A stretch of DNA of 18,196 nucleotides from an uncultured Calothrix sp. (GTDB taxonomy: Bacteria > Cyanobacteriota > Cyanobacteriia > Cyanobacteriales > Nostocaceae): positions 1 to 18,196 of the forward strand of contig CAKZYM010001200.1 in assembly GCA_937884685.1 (NCBI GenBank). The letters run 5' to 3'. A program made the translations under genes and the position numbers. Below the pieces are notes generated by a model. The model was not told where the DNA came from and made no database searches. It was given only the letters and a program-made list of their open reading frames with translations. Below, one piece after another: positions 1-7,057 of this stretch (position 1 is the stretch's first letter; each line of letters starts with the position of its first letter).

Positions 1-1821
1 AGCTTTCGTTAAAGCCATTTCCGCTTCGGTCTTTTCATCTTCCAATTCTGCTATTTTACCTTCTAACTGCTCGAATTCTTTCCTTTCCCAATTTGATAAA
101 CGCTTCTTCTTTTTATTATCTTCTTTCTTAACTTGAGTCTCTACTTTCTGCGCTGGTACGTTTGGCTTGCTTTTCTCTAATTCAGCCTGTAATTGCTTTT
201 CTTTTGCTGCTTCTGCTTGCTTAAAATCAAGATAAACCGAATAATTACCGGGAAATTCGCGAATCTTCTTATCTTCAAAAGCAAAAATTCTATCGATGGT
301 ACGGTCTAAAAAGTAGCGGTCGTGAGATACTACTATTACACAGCCTTTGAAGTCTTCTAAATAATCTTCTAATACCGCTAAAGTTTGAACGTCTAAATCA
401 TTTGTCGGTTCGTCCAAAATCAAAACATTCGGCGCACTCATCAAAATTCGTAACAAAAATAAGCGTCGTTTTTCACCACCGGAAAGTTTATTTATGGGAG
501 CATATTGCTGATTTGGAGGAAACAAAAATCTCTCTAACATTTGAGAAGCACTTATTCTCGTTCCATCAGCAGTTTCAATAAATTCTGCACCTTCCTGTTT
601 GATATAGTCAATTACTCGCTGCGAATCATTAGAAGCACCAATCAATTCTTCAGAATGCTGGTCGAAATAACCAATATAAACGGTAGAACCAATATCAACT
701 TCACCGGTATCTGGTTGTTCTTTACCGGTAATAATATTGATTAAAGTAGATTTACCCGCACCATTTTCTCCGATAATCCCGACTCTATCTTCCGGACTAA
801 ATTCGTAAGTAAAATCTTTAAATAAAGTTCGTTCTCCGAAAGATTTCGAGACATTATTAACCTCAATAACCTTCTTCCCAATCCGACGACTAGCTGTAGA
901 AATATCGACTTTCCCCTGAGCTTGTTTAAACTCAGTTGACCGCATCTCGCTAATTCTATCAATTCTGGCTTTTTGCTTGGTGCTTCTCGCTTTTGGTCCT
1001 CTTTTTAACCACTCTAATTCCCGTCGCAATACTCCTTTAAATTTACGCTGACTGCTAGCAGCAGATTCTTCAGCTTCGGCTTTTTTCTGTAAATAATAGG
1101 AATAATTACCGGAATAAGTATAGAAATCTCCCCGGTCAATTTCAATAATTCTATTTGTTACTTTATCCAAAAAATAGCGGTCGTGAGTTATTAATAATAA
1201 AGCGCCATTTCTGCGATTCAAATAACTTTGCAACCACTCCACAGAATCAGCATCTAAATGGTTTGTCGGTTCGTCCATTAATAATAAATCTGGTTCCGAT
1301 AACAAAGCAGTAGCTAAAGCAATGCGCTTGCGATAACCACCAGATAAAGTACCAATTATGGCATCAAAATCATTAATTCCTAACTGAGAAAGAATAATTT
1401 TGGCATTGGTTTCTACTTCCCAAGCACCAATAATATCCATACGTTGAGTCACTTCACCCAAACGCGATAAAAGCTGATTATCTTCGGGATTTTTAGCTAA
1501 TTTATCAGAAATTTCTTCATATTCGCGCACTAGATTCATTTGTTCGCCGCTATCGGCAAAAATCTGTTCTAGAACCGTGCGACTTTCATCTAAATCCGGC
1601 TGCTGTGGTAAATATATAACCTTAGCACCGGGATTAACAATAATCTCACCACCATCAATTGGTTCGATTCCAGCAATCATTTTTAACAAGGTAGATTTAC
1701 CGGAACCATTAGTACCAATTAAACCAACCTTTTCATCAGCATTTAAACTAAAAGAAGCATCTTTAAGAATTTCCTTAATGCCAAAATCTTTTTTGACAGA
1801 CTGTAGCGTAATAACACCCAT
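1..1821 (-). CDS. uup: ABC-F family ATPase, Uup type (3' end outside window)
   Basis: Soluble tandem-ABC ATPase of the ABC-F class, which acts on ribosomes or, for Uup, has also been linked to DNA-structure stability; no membrane segments are present. 607 codons lie in the window from an ATG at 1821 and the frame is still open at position 1, so only the last few dozen residues are missing. Two nucleotide-binding domains are visible: Walker A GTNGSGKST at residues 36-44, signature LSGGYRKR near 157, Walker B with DEPTNHLD; then a charged linker (ELEWLKRGPKARSTKQKAR), second Walker A GENGAGKST near 350, signature LSGGEKRR near 445 and DEPTNDLD. A lysine- and glutamate-rich tail beginning NWERKEFEQLEGKIAELE is the Uup-type C-terminal coiled coil. 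No clear Shine-Dalgarno sequence precedes the start; a GATTTTA heptamer array lies immediately upstream. Family assignment is firm, the Uup subgroup fairly firm because of the coiled-coil tail. Confidence 0.88.
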   Translation of the reverse strand, partial: MGVITLQSVKKDFGIKEILKDASFSLNADEKVGLIGTNGSGKSTLLKMIAGIEPIDGGEIIVNPGAKVIYLPQQPDLDESRTVLEQIFADSGEQMNLVREYEEISDKLAKNPEDNQLLSRLGEVTQRMDIIGAWEVETNAKIILSQLGINDFDAIIGTLSGGYRKRIALATALLSEPDLLLMDEPTNHLDADSVEWLQSYLNRRNGALLLITHDRYFLDKVTNRIIEIDRGDFYTYSGNYSYYLQKKAEAEESAASSQRKFKGVLRRELEWLKRGPKARSTKQKARIDRISEMRSTEFKQAQGKVDISTASRRIGKKVIEVNNVSKSFGERTLFKDFTYEFSPEDRVGIIGENGAGKSTLINIITGKEQPDTGEVDIGSTVYIGYFDQHSEELIGASNDSQRVIDYIKQEGAEFIETADGTRISASQMLERFLFPPNQQYAPINKLSGGEKRRLFLLRILMSAPNVLILDEPTNDLDVQTLAVLEDYLEDFKGCVIVVSHDRYFLDRTIDRIFAFEDKKIREFPGNYSVYLDFKQAEAAKEKQLQAELEKSKPNVPAQKVETQVKKEDNKKKKRLSNWERKEFEQLEGKIAELEDEKTEAEMALTKA

Positions 1822-1823
1822 AG

Positions 1824-1850
1824 GATTTTAGATTTTAGATTTTAGATTTT
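1824..1850. repeat. Heptamer tandem array (GATTTTA x ~3.9)
   Basis: Three full copies of GATTTTA plus a six-base partial copy abut the start codon of the uup-like gene. Short tandem heptamers of this kind (STRR) are characteristic of filamentous cyanobacterial genomes. It sits where the uup leader should be, so it may lie within the 5' untranslated region. Confidence 0.85.
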
Positions 1851-1852
1851 GC

Positions 1853-1893
1853 GGAAAGTTGGGGGTGGAGATGTTCTTCCCCCCAAACTTTCC
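1853..1893. repeat. Imperfect inverted repeat upstream of uup
   Basis: The left arm begins GGAAAGTTGGGGG and the right arm ends CCCCCCAAACTTTCC; they pair with one bulged base around a loop of about nine bases. It lies directly next to the heptamer array. It may be a dispersed palindromic repeat or an RNA hairpin in the uup leader; it lacks a T-tract on the minus strand. Confidence 0.6.
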
Positions 1894-2122
1894 AAGATGG
1901 ATTGTAGATTTTAACAACGGATTCGTTTTGTTTTTGATTTAAGATTATATAAATTAAATAAGGTGCAGGCACCATTTATTAAGATAGCTTAGTTCTCTAA
2001 GCCGTTACAATAAAAGTATTAAGGACATATTAAAATATTAAAAAGCAGAATATTCCCGAAACAAGTTTTAGTTAGAATCTGGGAACTAAATATAACGGTT
2101 TTCGGTTGAGTAGAATATACTC

Positions 2123-2151
2123 TTGTGGGGTGGACATCCCTGTCCGCACAA
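2123..2151. repeat. Palindromic repeat (TTGTG..GGAC / GTCC..CACAA)
   Basis: A 29-base near-palindrome with outer arms TTGTG/CACAA and inner arms GGAC/GTCC around a central ATCCCT. GC-rich palindromes of this form are common dispersed intergenic elements in Nostocales. The rest of the 1894-2235 interval is AT-rich with no gene recognised on either strand. Confidence 0.55.
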
Positions 2152-2230
2152 TTTTTATTTTACCAATTTTCTTTGTATTGCACCCAAGTGAAAAGCGCTA
2201 TAATCCCTATTTCCTATTCCTTCAATAAAA

Positions 2231-2278
2231 AACTAAAAACCGTAACGCACTACTATTAATCAGCGCATTACGGCTTTT
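2231..2278 (-). terminator. Intrinsic terminator downstream of the DUF1824 gene
   Basis: Arms 2236-2250 and 2263-2278 (AAACCGTAACGCAC against GCGCATTACGGCTTT) form a stem with minor imperfections around a loop of about 12 bases. Read on the minus strand the stem is followed by TTTTTAGTTTTTT, so it can end transcripts from the DUF1824 / SPFH genes about 100 bases downstream of the stop codon. The arm GTGCGTTACGG recurs exactly at 5897-5907, so this terminator may have arisen from a dispersed repeat. Confidence 0.65.
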
Positions 2279-2330
2279 AAATATTTAAAAAGCAATGAGA
2301 CTATAGAAAACCGTAATACATTGTAATTTT

Positions 2331-2372
2331 CAATGCCCAATGCCCAATGCAACCTGCGCTATGCCCAATGCC
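2331..2372. repeat. Heptamer repeats (CAATGCC / TGCCCAA type)
   Basis: CAATGCCCAATGCCCAATGC at 2331-2350 and a further ATGCCCAATGCCC at 2361-2373 are tandem units of TGCCCAA interrupted by a short spacer. This is an STRR-type array lying immediately past the stop codon of the DUF1824 gene. A plus-strand reading frame runs through it but is not a plausible gene. Confidence 0.8.
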
Positions 2373-2381
2373 CTATAATAT

Positions 2382-2798
2382 TTAATCAAATAAATCTAAG
2401 GGTAAATGACCATACATATGATTCATTCCACCTTCGGAACAAGATTGACAAGAAACTAAAACCCCACGATGATGTCCCAAATAGGAATCAATGTAGCACA
2501 AGCCATTCTTACCATTTAGTTTAATATAGACGGGACCTTCAATTGATGGTAAATTACTTGGTGGTTCGTATCCCAATGCTCTGGAATAACTTTCCATTGC
2601 TTTTATCCCTTCTTCAGTGGTATTGGCAGAAATACCCAGAATTTGATAATCGCAAAGTCTAGCAAGCAAAGTCAAAGCCCGACGGACTGAAATTTTTTGT
2701 GATGGCTTCAGTTGGGGTGCTACGTCAACAAAGTCATACTTACTTAATATTTTCTTGGCTTCTTCAACCGTAAGTTGGGTTTGGGGTTTGCTTGTCAT
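2382..2798 (-). CDS. DUF1824 family protein (cyanobacterial, unknown function)
   Basis: A 138-residue soluble protein with no signal peptide or membrane segment. Its C-terminal half, from EGPVYIKLNGKNGLCYID through GVLVSCQS to MYGHLPLDLF, matches my memory of DUF1824, a small family found almost only in cyanobacteria and of unknown role. Length is normal for the family. The start ATG at 2798 lacks a clear Shine-Dalgarno sequence. It lies 79 bp downstream of the SPFH gene on the same strand, separated by a perfect 22-base palindrome, and may be co-transcribed with it. Two cysteines are close together in the VSCQSC motif. Function unknown; the family call is fairly sure. Confidence 0.82.
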   Translation of the reverse strand: MTSKPQTQLTVEEAKKILSKYDFVDVAPQLKPSQKISVRRALTLLARLCDYQILGISANTTEEGIKAMESYSRALGYEPPSNLPSIEGPVYIKLNGKNGLCYIDSYLGHHRGVLVSCQSCSEGGMNHMYGHLPLDLFD

Positions 2799-2838
2799 AA
2801 GCGTAACTTGAAATCTACTAGGGGTTTACTTGGCATTC

Positions 2839-2860
2839 TGGTAGAGTATCTACTCTACCA
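2839..2860. repeat. Perfect 22-base palindrome between SPFH and DUF1824 genes
   Basis: Arms TGGTAGAGTA (2839-2848) and TACTCTACCA (2851-2860) are exactly complementary around a 2-base centre. On the minus strand it follows the SPFH stop codon by 18 bases but is not followed by a T-tract, so it is not a classical terminator. It could be an mRNA-stabilising or processing hairpin between two co-transcribed genes, or an operator for the downstream gene. Confidence 0.7.
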
Positions 2861-2877
2861 AAAATTTACAGTTGGGA

Positions 2878-3720
2878 TTAATCTTGTATGTTACTTAAAT
2901 TGAATAGAAATGGCACGCTGGAATTGGACTTGTCTCCCATGACCAAAACTTTCGGCATTTGAGACCCACCTTTTTTCCAAGCTTCAATAGCTTCTTTTTG
3001 CAGTACTAGCTGTCCACCTTGAGCTTTCAAAGTTTCAGCTAAAAGTTTTTGTGCTTCCGCTTTACCTTTGGCTCGGTTAATCTCAGCTATTGCTTCTTGT
3101 TCTGCTTCTGCTGCGATATAAACTGCTCTTTGCGAACGTTGTTCAGCAATTTGCTTTTCTTCAACAGCTTTGGCAAATTCCGGAGAGAAAGTTAAGTCAA
3201 TGACGCTAGTATCCAGGATAATGATTCCGTACTTGTCTAAACGTTGTCCTAGAGCTTCGTCAAAATCAGTCTTTAACTCTCTTCTCTTGGTAATTGCTTC
3301 TTCTACCGTTCTTCTCGCTGCTGCTATTTTAAAGGATTCCTGAGTTTGTGGTGCAATTATTTTCGATACAATGTTCTGCAAACTTCCCTGCTTTCTTCTA
3401 ATTTCCACAACTCCATCAGCATCGATACGAAAGTTTATCGCAAATTTTGCAGTTAATTCCTGCAAATCTTTGGTAGAACTTTGGGCAGGAATCTCGTATT
3501 TTTGTACTGTTACGTCATAAATATCCACATTAGAAATTACTGGTGGCTTAAAGTGAATGCCTTCTAATAAAGCACCATCTCGAGCTTTTCCTAATACGCT
3601 CAGAACTCCAGCTTGACCGGGATTAATAATTACAAATGCATTCAAAGCAAAAATAACTAGTAATGATAATAATACCCCTGCAATTGCTGATTGCAATCCA
3701 CCTAATTGCTGATTTTTCAA
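2878..3720 (-). CDS. Prohibitin-like SPFH / Band 7 membrane protein
   Basis: A 280-residue member of the SPFH (stomatin/prohibitin/flotillin/HflK) superfamily, anchored by one hydrophobic helix at about residues 11-32 and followed by the Band 7 domain (about 33-190, beginning INPGQAGVLSVLGKARDGALLEGIHF) and a long alanine/glutamate-rich coiled coil (about 185-240) used for oligomerisation. Such proteins form ring assemblies at membranes and often modulate proteases such as FtsH; prohibitin homologues are widespread in cyanobacteria. The start is TTG, not ATG: AAAGGAG at 3728-3734 sits exactly 7 bases before the TTG at 3718-3720 and no closer ATG is in frame. It is divergent from the ABC exporter at 3925 and upstream of the DUF1824 gene on the same strand. 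Family assignment is firm; the client process is unknown. Confidence 0.88.
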   Translation of the reverse strand: MKNQQLGGLQSAIAGVLLSLLVIFALNAFVIINPGQAGVLSVLGKARDGALLEGIHFKPPVISNVDIYDVTVQKYEIPAQSSTKDLQELTAKFAINFRIDADGVVEIRRKQGSLQNIVSKIIAPQTQESFKIAAARRTVEEAITKRRELKTDFDEALGQRLDKYGIIILDTSVIDLTFSPEFAKAVEEKQIAEQRSQRAVYIAAEAEQEAIAEINRAKGKAEAQKLLAETLKAQGGQLVLQKEAIEAWKKGGSQMPKVLVMGDKSNSSVPFLFNLSNIQD

Positions 3721-3727
3721 TTGAATG

Positions 3728-3734
3728 CTCCTTT
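3728..3734 (-). promoter_or_regulatory. Shine-Dalgarno deciding a TTG start for the SPFH gene
   Basis: AAAGGAG on the minus strand, 7 bases from the TTG codon at 3718-3720. It is the best ribosome binding site in this window and fixes a non-ATG start. Confidence 0.75.
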
Positions 3735-3816
3735 CTATGTTATGAATTGCTGTCCTAAATGTAAACTAAAATGCAGTTATTAAACTTCAACAAATTAGTT
3801 GTTTCAAACTCATTAA

Positions 3817-3858
3817 TAGCTGTTAGCTGTCAACTTTTTACTGTTAACTGTTGACTAA
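3817..3858. repeat. Heptamer array (TAGCTGT / TAACTGT type)
   Basis: Degenerate 7-base units (TAGCTGT twice, then CAACTTT, TTACTGT, TAACTGT, TGACTAA) lie between the divergent SPFH and ABC exporter genes. The same family of units recurs at 5738-5779, 5971-6005 and 6957-7026, so all four are likely copies of one STRR family. Confidence 0.75.
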
Positions 3859-3924
3859 TTCCATTCGGTGTCAACTGAACAGTCGCAACATGGTAATATA
3901 AGTTTCTAGCATTTACCTAAAATT

Positions 3925-5745
3925 GTGGCTCAAGTACTTAAATCCAATCAGTTGCAAGAACAGCGTAGAAATTCAACGCATCCGCTGAAACGCTTGCTTG
4001 ACTACGGACATGATTATCGCCAAAAAATCTGGCTGGCGGTAATATGCTCCGTTCTGAATAAGGTCTTCGATTTAGCACCTCCAGTGTTAATCGGCTTTGC
4101 CGTTGATATTGTTGTCAAGCAGGAAGATTCTATCATTGCCAGTTGGGGAATCACAGATATTTTTTGGCAATTTTTAATACTTGCTTTTCTAACGGTTCTG
4201 ACTTGGGTATTGGAGTCCATTTTTGAGTACGCTTTGGAAACTCTATGGCGGAATTTAGCCCAAACGATTCAGCACGATTTGCGCTTAGATGCCTATAAGC
4301 ACTTGCAAAATTTAGAATTAGCTTACTTTGAAGAACGCAGTACTGGGGGTTTGATGTCTATCCTCAGCGATGATATCAACCAACTGGAGCGCTTTTTAGA
4401 TGTGGGAGCGAACGATATATTGCAAACAGCCACAACAATCATAATTCTTGGTGGTGCATTCCTTATTCTAGCTCCTGATGTGGCATGGATGACCATGTTA
4501 CCCATTCCGTTTATTCTCTGGGGAACCTTTGCTTATCAAGATTTATTAGAACCCCGTTATGCTGACGTTAGGGAAAAATTAAGTTTTCTCAATTCACGTT
4601 TGTCTAATAATTTGGGCGGTATTACTACTATTAAAAGTTTTACTGCTGAAGATTATGAAACTTGTCGTTTAGCATCGGAAAGTGAAGCTTATCGCCGCAG
4701 TAATAGTAAAGCAATCAAACTTTCTGCTGCTTTTGTTCCTTTGATTAGAATGCTAATTTTAATCGGGTTCACCGCACTGCTATTATTTGGAGGAATGTCA
4801 GCAGTTGAAGGTAGAATGACCGTCGGAACCTACAGCGTTTTAGTTTTCTTAACTCAAAGATTGCTGTGGCCTTTAACCAGATTAGGACATACATTTGATT
4901 TGTATCAACGGGCAATGGCTTCCACCAATCGCGCTATGAATTTGTTGGATACTCCCATCACTATTAATCCTGGAAAGGTTGATTTACCCATTGAAAAAGT
5001 ACGCGGTGAAATTAAGTTTAATAATATTAGTTTTGCCTACAAAGATAGAGAGCCAGTAATTAAAAATTTATCCTTAGAAATTCCCGCAGGAAAAACTATT
5101 GCTATAGTCGGTTCTACAGGTTCTGGAAAAAGCACTTTAGTTAAATTATTGCTGCGATTTTACGAAGTAACTTCCGGAACAATTACTGTTGATAATATCG
5201 ATTTAGAAGATATTAATTTACAAGATTTACGTCGCTGCATGGGTTTAGTTAGCCAAGACGTATTTTTATTCCACGGTAGCGTAGCGGAAAACATTGCTTA
5301 CGGAACCTTCAATGCTAACGATAAAGAAATCATGACAGCCGCTAAAATTGCGGAAGCTCACGAATTCATCATGCAGCTACCCCAAGGTTATCAAACAATA
5401 GTAGGCGAACGTGGACAAAAACTATCCGGGGGTCAAAGACAAAGAATAGCAATAGCAAGAGCAATCTTAAAAAATCCCCCCATCTTGATATTAGACGAAG
5501 CCACCTCAGCCGTAGACAACGAAACCGAAGCAGCAATCGCTCGCTCCTTAGAACGAATCACCGTAGACAGAACCACTATTGCAATAGCACATCGTCTTTC
5601 CACAATTCGTAATTCAGACCGCATATATGTTGTAGAATACGGCGAAATTGTCGAATCCGGAACTCACGAAGAGCTACTAGAACATAACGGAATTTACACA
5701 AGTTTGTGGAGAGTACAATCTGGGTTGAAATCAGCCAACAGTTAA
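3925..5745 (+). CDS. ABC exporter, fused permease-ATPase (ABCB/MsbA-like)
   Basis: A 606-residue half-transporter expected to work as a homodimer in the cytoplasmic membrane, exporting a lipid, peptide or hydrophobic compound that cannot be named. The N-terminal about 330 residues form a six-helix type 1 exporter membrane domain (for example [51 protein letters not shown]). The ATPase domain has Walker [10 protein letters not shown] at 396-404, Q-loop VSQDVFLF, signature LSGGQ at 500-504, Walker B with D524 and catalytic E525 (LILDEATSA), and H-loop H556 (AHRLS), all intact. The start is GTG at 3925 with no obvious Shine-Dalgarno sequence; homology-like N-terminal residues ([10 protein letters not shown]) begin soon after, so a start much further downstream is unlikely. 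The last codons (AAC AGT TAA) already belong to a heptamer array, so the stop codon is repeat-derived. No partner half-transporter lies nearby. Confidence 0.9.
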   Translation: MAQVLKSNQLQEQRRNSTHPLKRLLDYGHDYRQKIWLAVICSVLNKVFDLAPPVLIGFAVDIVVKQEDSIIASWGITDIFWQFLILAFLTVLTWVLESIFEYALETLWRNLAQTIQHDLRLDAYKHLQNLELAYFEERSTGGLMSILSDDINQLERFLDVGANDILQTATTIIILGGAFLILAPDVAWMTMLPIPFILWGTFAYQDLLEPRYADVREKLSFLNSRLSNNLGGITTIKSFTAEDYETCRLASESEAYRRSNSKAIKLSAAFVPLIRMLILIGFTALLLFGGMSAVEGRMTVGTYSVLVFLTQRLLWPLTRLGHTFDLYQRAMASTNRAMNLLDTPITINPGKVDLPIEKVRGEIKFNNISFAYKDREPVIKNLSLEIPAGKTIAIVGSTGSGKSTLVKLLLRFYEVTSGTITVDNIDLEDINLQDLRRCMGLVSQDVFLFHGSVAENIAYGTFNANDKEIMTAAKIAEAHEFIMQLPQGYQTIVGERGQKLSGGQRQRIAIARAILKNPPILILDEATSAVDNETEAAIARSLERITVDRTTIAIAHRLSTIRNSDRIYVVEYGEIVESGTHEELLEHNGIYTSLWRVQSGLKSANS

Positions 5746-5779
5746 CAGTTAACAGTGAACAGTGAACAGTTATCAGTTA
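5738..5779. repeat. Heptamer array (AACAGTT/AACAGTG x6) overlapping the exporter stop
   Basis: Six consecutive units: AACAGTT, AACAGTT, AACAGTG, AACAGTG, AACAGTT, ATCAGTT. The TAA stop of the exporter (5743-5745) straddles units one and two. A complementary-strand array of the same family is at 5971-6005. Confidence 0.88.
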
Positions 5780-5784
5780 GTAGG

Positions 5785-5850
5785 TTGGGTTAGATACGAC
5801 AAGCATTTTAGAAAATTGACGAAAATTGATATTATCGTGTCTTAACCCAA
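5785..5850. repeat. Inverted repeat (TTGGGTTAGATACGA / TCGTGTCTTAACCCAA)
   Basis: Arms at 5785-5799 and 5835-5850 are complementary apart from one inserted base and one mismatch. The 35-base centre holds a tandem decamer (GAAAATTGAC, GAAAATTGAT). A related palindrome with ends TTGAGTTAAACG / CGTTTAACCCAA is at 7552-7603. These look like members of a dispersed non-coding palindromic family. On the plus strand it could also work as a transcription barrier after the exporter gene, though it lacks a T-tract. Confidence 0.6.
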
Positions 5851-5896
5851 CATTGCTATCCAATGGCATCCAAATTTTTTTTCTTAAGGTTAATTG

Positions 5897-5907
5897 GTGC
5901 GTTACGG
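5897..5907. repeat. Dispersed 11-mer GTGCGTTACGG
   Basis: An exact copy, in opposite orientation, of the stem arm at 2240-2250. The remainder of 5851-5970 is AT-rich with no gene or strong signal seen. Confidence 0.5.
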
Positions 5908-5970
5908 TAACTTTGAATTTTTTATTTTTTCAAAGTTTTATTTAACCGAACATACTCAATATTTTTAGTA

Positions 5971-6005
5971 TTAACTGTTCACTGATGACTGATGACTGTT
6001 CACTG
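5971..6005. repeat. Heptamer array, inverted relative to 5738-5779
   Basis: Five units (TTAACTG, TTCACTG, ATGACTG, ATGACTG, TTCACTG). They are complementary to the AACAGTT/CAGTGAA units 190 bases upstream, so the two arrays bracket the palindromic repeat at 5785-5850 and could pair in a transcript. Confidence 0.85.
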
Positions 6006-6027
6006 TTTCGTCCGGACATAAAATAAC

Positions 6028-6063
6028 TTGATAGAAACACTATTAGTAGTTATAACAGTGTTT
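6028..6063 (+). promoter_or_regulatory. Sigma-70 type promoter with overlapping inverted repeat
   Basis: TTGATA (6028-6033) and TATAAC (6051-6056), each five of six matches to consensus, are separated by exactly 17 bases. A start around 6063 would leave a leader of about 25 bases before the ATG at 6088. An inverted repeat AAACACT (6035-6041) / AGTGTTT (6057-6063) covers the spacer, -10 box and start site, a position expected of an operator. It could instead form a hairpin at the transcript start. Confidence 0.6.
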
Positions 6064-6087
6064 TGAGTTATACAGTTATTTATACTG

Positions 6088-6978
6088 ATGAAGAATAATT
6101 ATCATCCAAAACCAATTTGGATTATATCAGCATTTTTACTTACTTTTGGTGGCAGTATTTTTGCTGGTTTCTTAGGTTCTATATTAATTTCTAAATCTTA
6201 TTGGGGATATTATTTCAGCCCTCCTGAATTACCTCAAAAAATAGAAGAATTCGAGAAAGTTCGCTCGATTACTCCCGTCTCTAGCATCAAACGAAATAAT
6301 GGCACTAGAATATTTAAAATTGATACTTCGAGTTCCTGCATAAAAGAGATTCAGTCAGCTAGTGAAAATCTCGAAAGTAGTTGCGGGACGGGAAAGTGCA
6401 GTACAGAATACTGTGATAGCAGTCGGATTATTCTATCTCTATTTAAAAAAGGGAAATTACCAAAAAAGACTCCTTATATTTCTCCAGATAAATTAAATTC
6501 TTTATATAATTATTTAGAAAAAACTGAACTTTTATATCAAGGAGAACCGGGATACAACGGTGAATTTAAACCCGATGCTGTTACTGGAGATTTAATTTCT
6601 AAAGGTGATGCAAAGCGGCTCGAAGGTATAGTAATCGAAGCTGAAAATGAAGATAAGCAGCCATATTTATTTATCGCAGTCAATGGTGGACAAGTTAGTA
6701 ACGACCACTATCCATATTACGAATTTTTGTTTGAAATACCTCAAGATAAATCAACCCCTAAATTAATTGCACATAATCGCTTCTTTTATGAGATTGCAGG
6801 AGTAGAAGGAATCTTAGAATGGCATTTTATCTGGAGATTCTTTATTGTCATTGGCTTTATTTTAAGTATTCCCATGACATATTTATTGATTCGGATGAAA
6901 GCACACCTCAAACCCAAACCAAAACAATTATTATTACCACCCAGCAAAGAACATTTAGCAGCGAGCAGCGAGCAGTGA
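6088..6978 (+). CDS. Two-span membrane protein with large extracytoplasmic domain, unrecognised
   Basis: I do not recognise this 296-residue protein. It has hydrophobic helices at about 10-35 and 248-269, so residues about 36-247 should face the periplasm or thylakoid lumen with both ends in the cytoplasm. The middle domain carries four cysteines (84, 99, 104, 109) within 26 residues, which could form disulfides, and a conserved-looking stretch YLFIAVNGGQVSNDHYPYYEF. The C-terminal tail is basic then proline-rich. Its last six residues (AASSEQ) and its TGA stop are encoded by AGCAGCG/AGCAGTG heptamers, meaning the repeat array has supplied the gene's end. A good promoter lies just upstream. 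No function is claimed; the frame looks real because of length, topology and the promoter. Confidence 0.7.
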   Translation: MKNNYHPKPIWIISAFLLTFGGSIFAGFLGSILISKSYWGYYFSPPELPQKIEEFEKVRSITPVSSIKRNNGTRIFKIDTSSSCIKEIQSASENLESSCGTGKCSTEYCDSSRIILSLFKKGKLPKKTPYISPDKLNSLYNYLEKTELLYQGEPGYNGEFKPDAVTGDLISKGDAKRLEGIVIEAENEDKQPYLFIAVNGGQVSNDHYPYYEFLFEIPQDKSTPKLIAHNRFFYEIAGVEGILEWHFIWRFFIVIGFILSIPMTYLLIRMKAHLKPKPKQLLLPPSKEHLAASSEQ

Positions 6979-7026
6979 GCAGCTATCAGTTATCAGTTGT
7001 TAATTGTTCGCTGTTAACTGATAAAA
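6957..7026. repeat. Heptamer array forming the 3' end of a gene
   Basis: AGCAGCG, AGCAGCG, AGCAGTG, AGCAGCT, ATCAGTT, ATCAGTT run from 6957 to 6998 and then continue degenerately (GTTAATT, GTTCGCT, GTTAACT) to about 7026. The TGA at 6976-6978 that ends the membrane protein gene spans units three and four. Confidence 0.85.
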
Positions 7027-7057
7027 TTATTTGAACTGCGTATTCAACAATACAACC

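Noticed and set aside
541..962. Open frames at 541-744 (+) and 741-962 (-)
   Set aside because: Both lie inside the Uup-type coding region in other frames and encode no recognisable protein.
2331..2373. CRISPR-like array at the TGCCCAA repeats and other heptamer sites
   Set aside because: Units are 7 bases in direct tandem with no unique spacers, so they are STRR repeats, not CRISPR.
2333..2524. 63-codon plus-strand frame
   Set aside because: It starts in the TGCCCAA heptamer array and runs antisense through the DUF1824 gene.
7031..7057. TTG start extending the CcmS-like gene by nine residues
   Set aside because: No ribosome binding site, sequence adjacent to repeats, and the ATG at 7058 fits the family N-terminus better.
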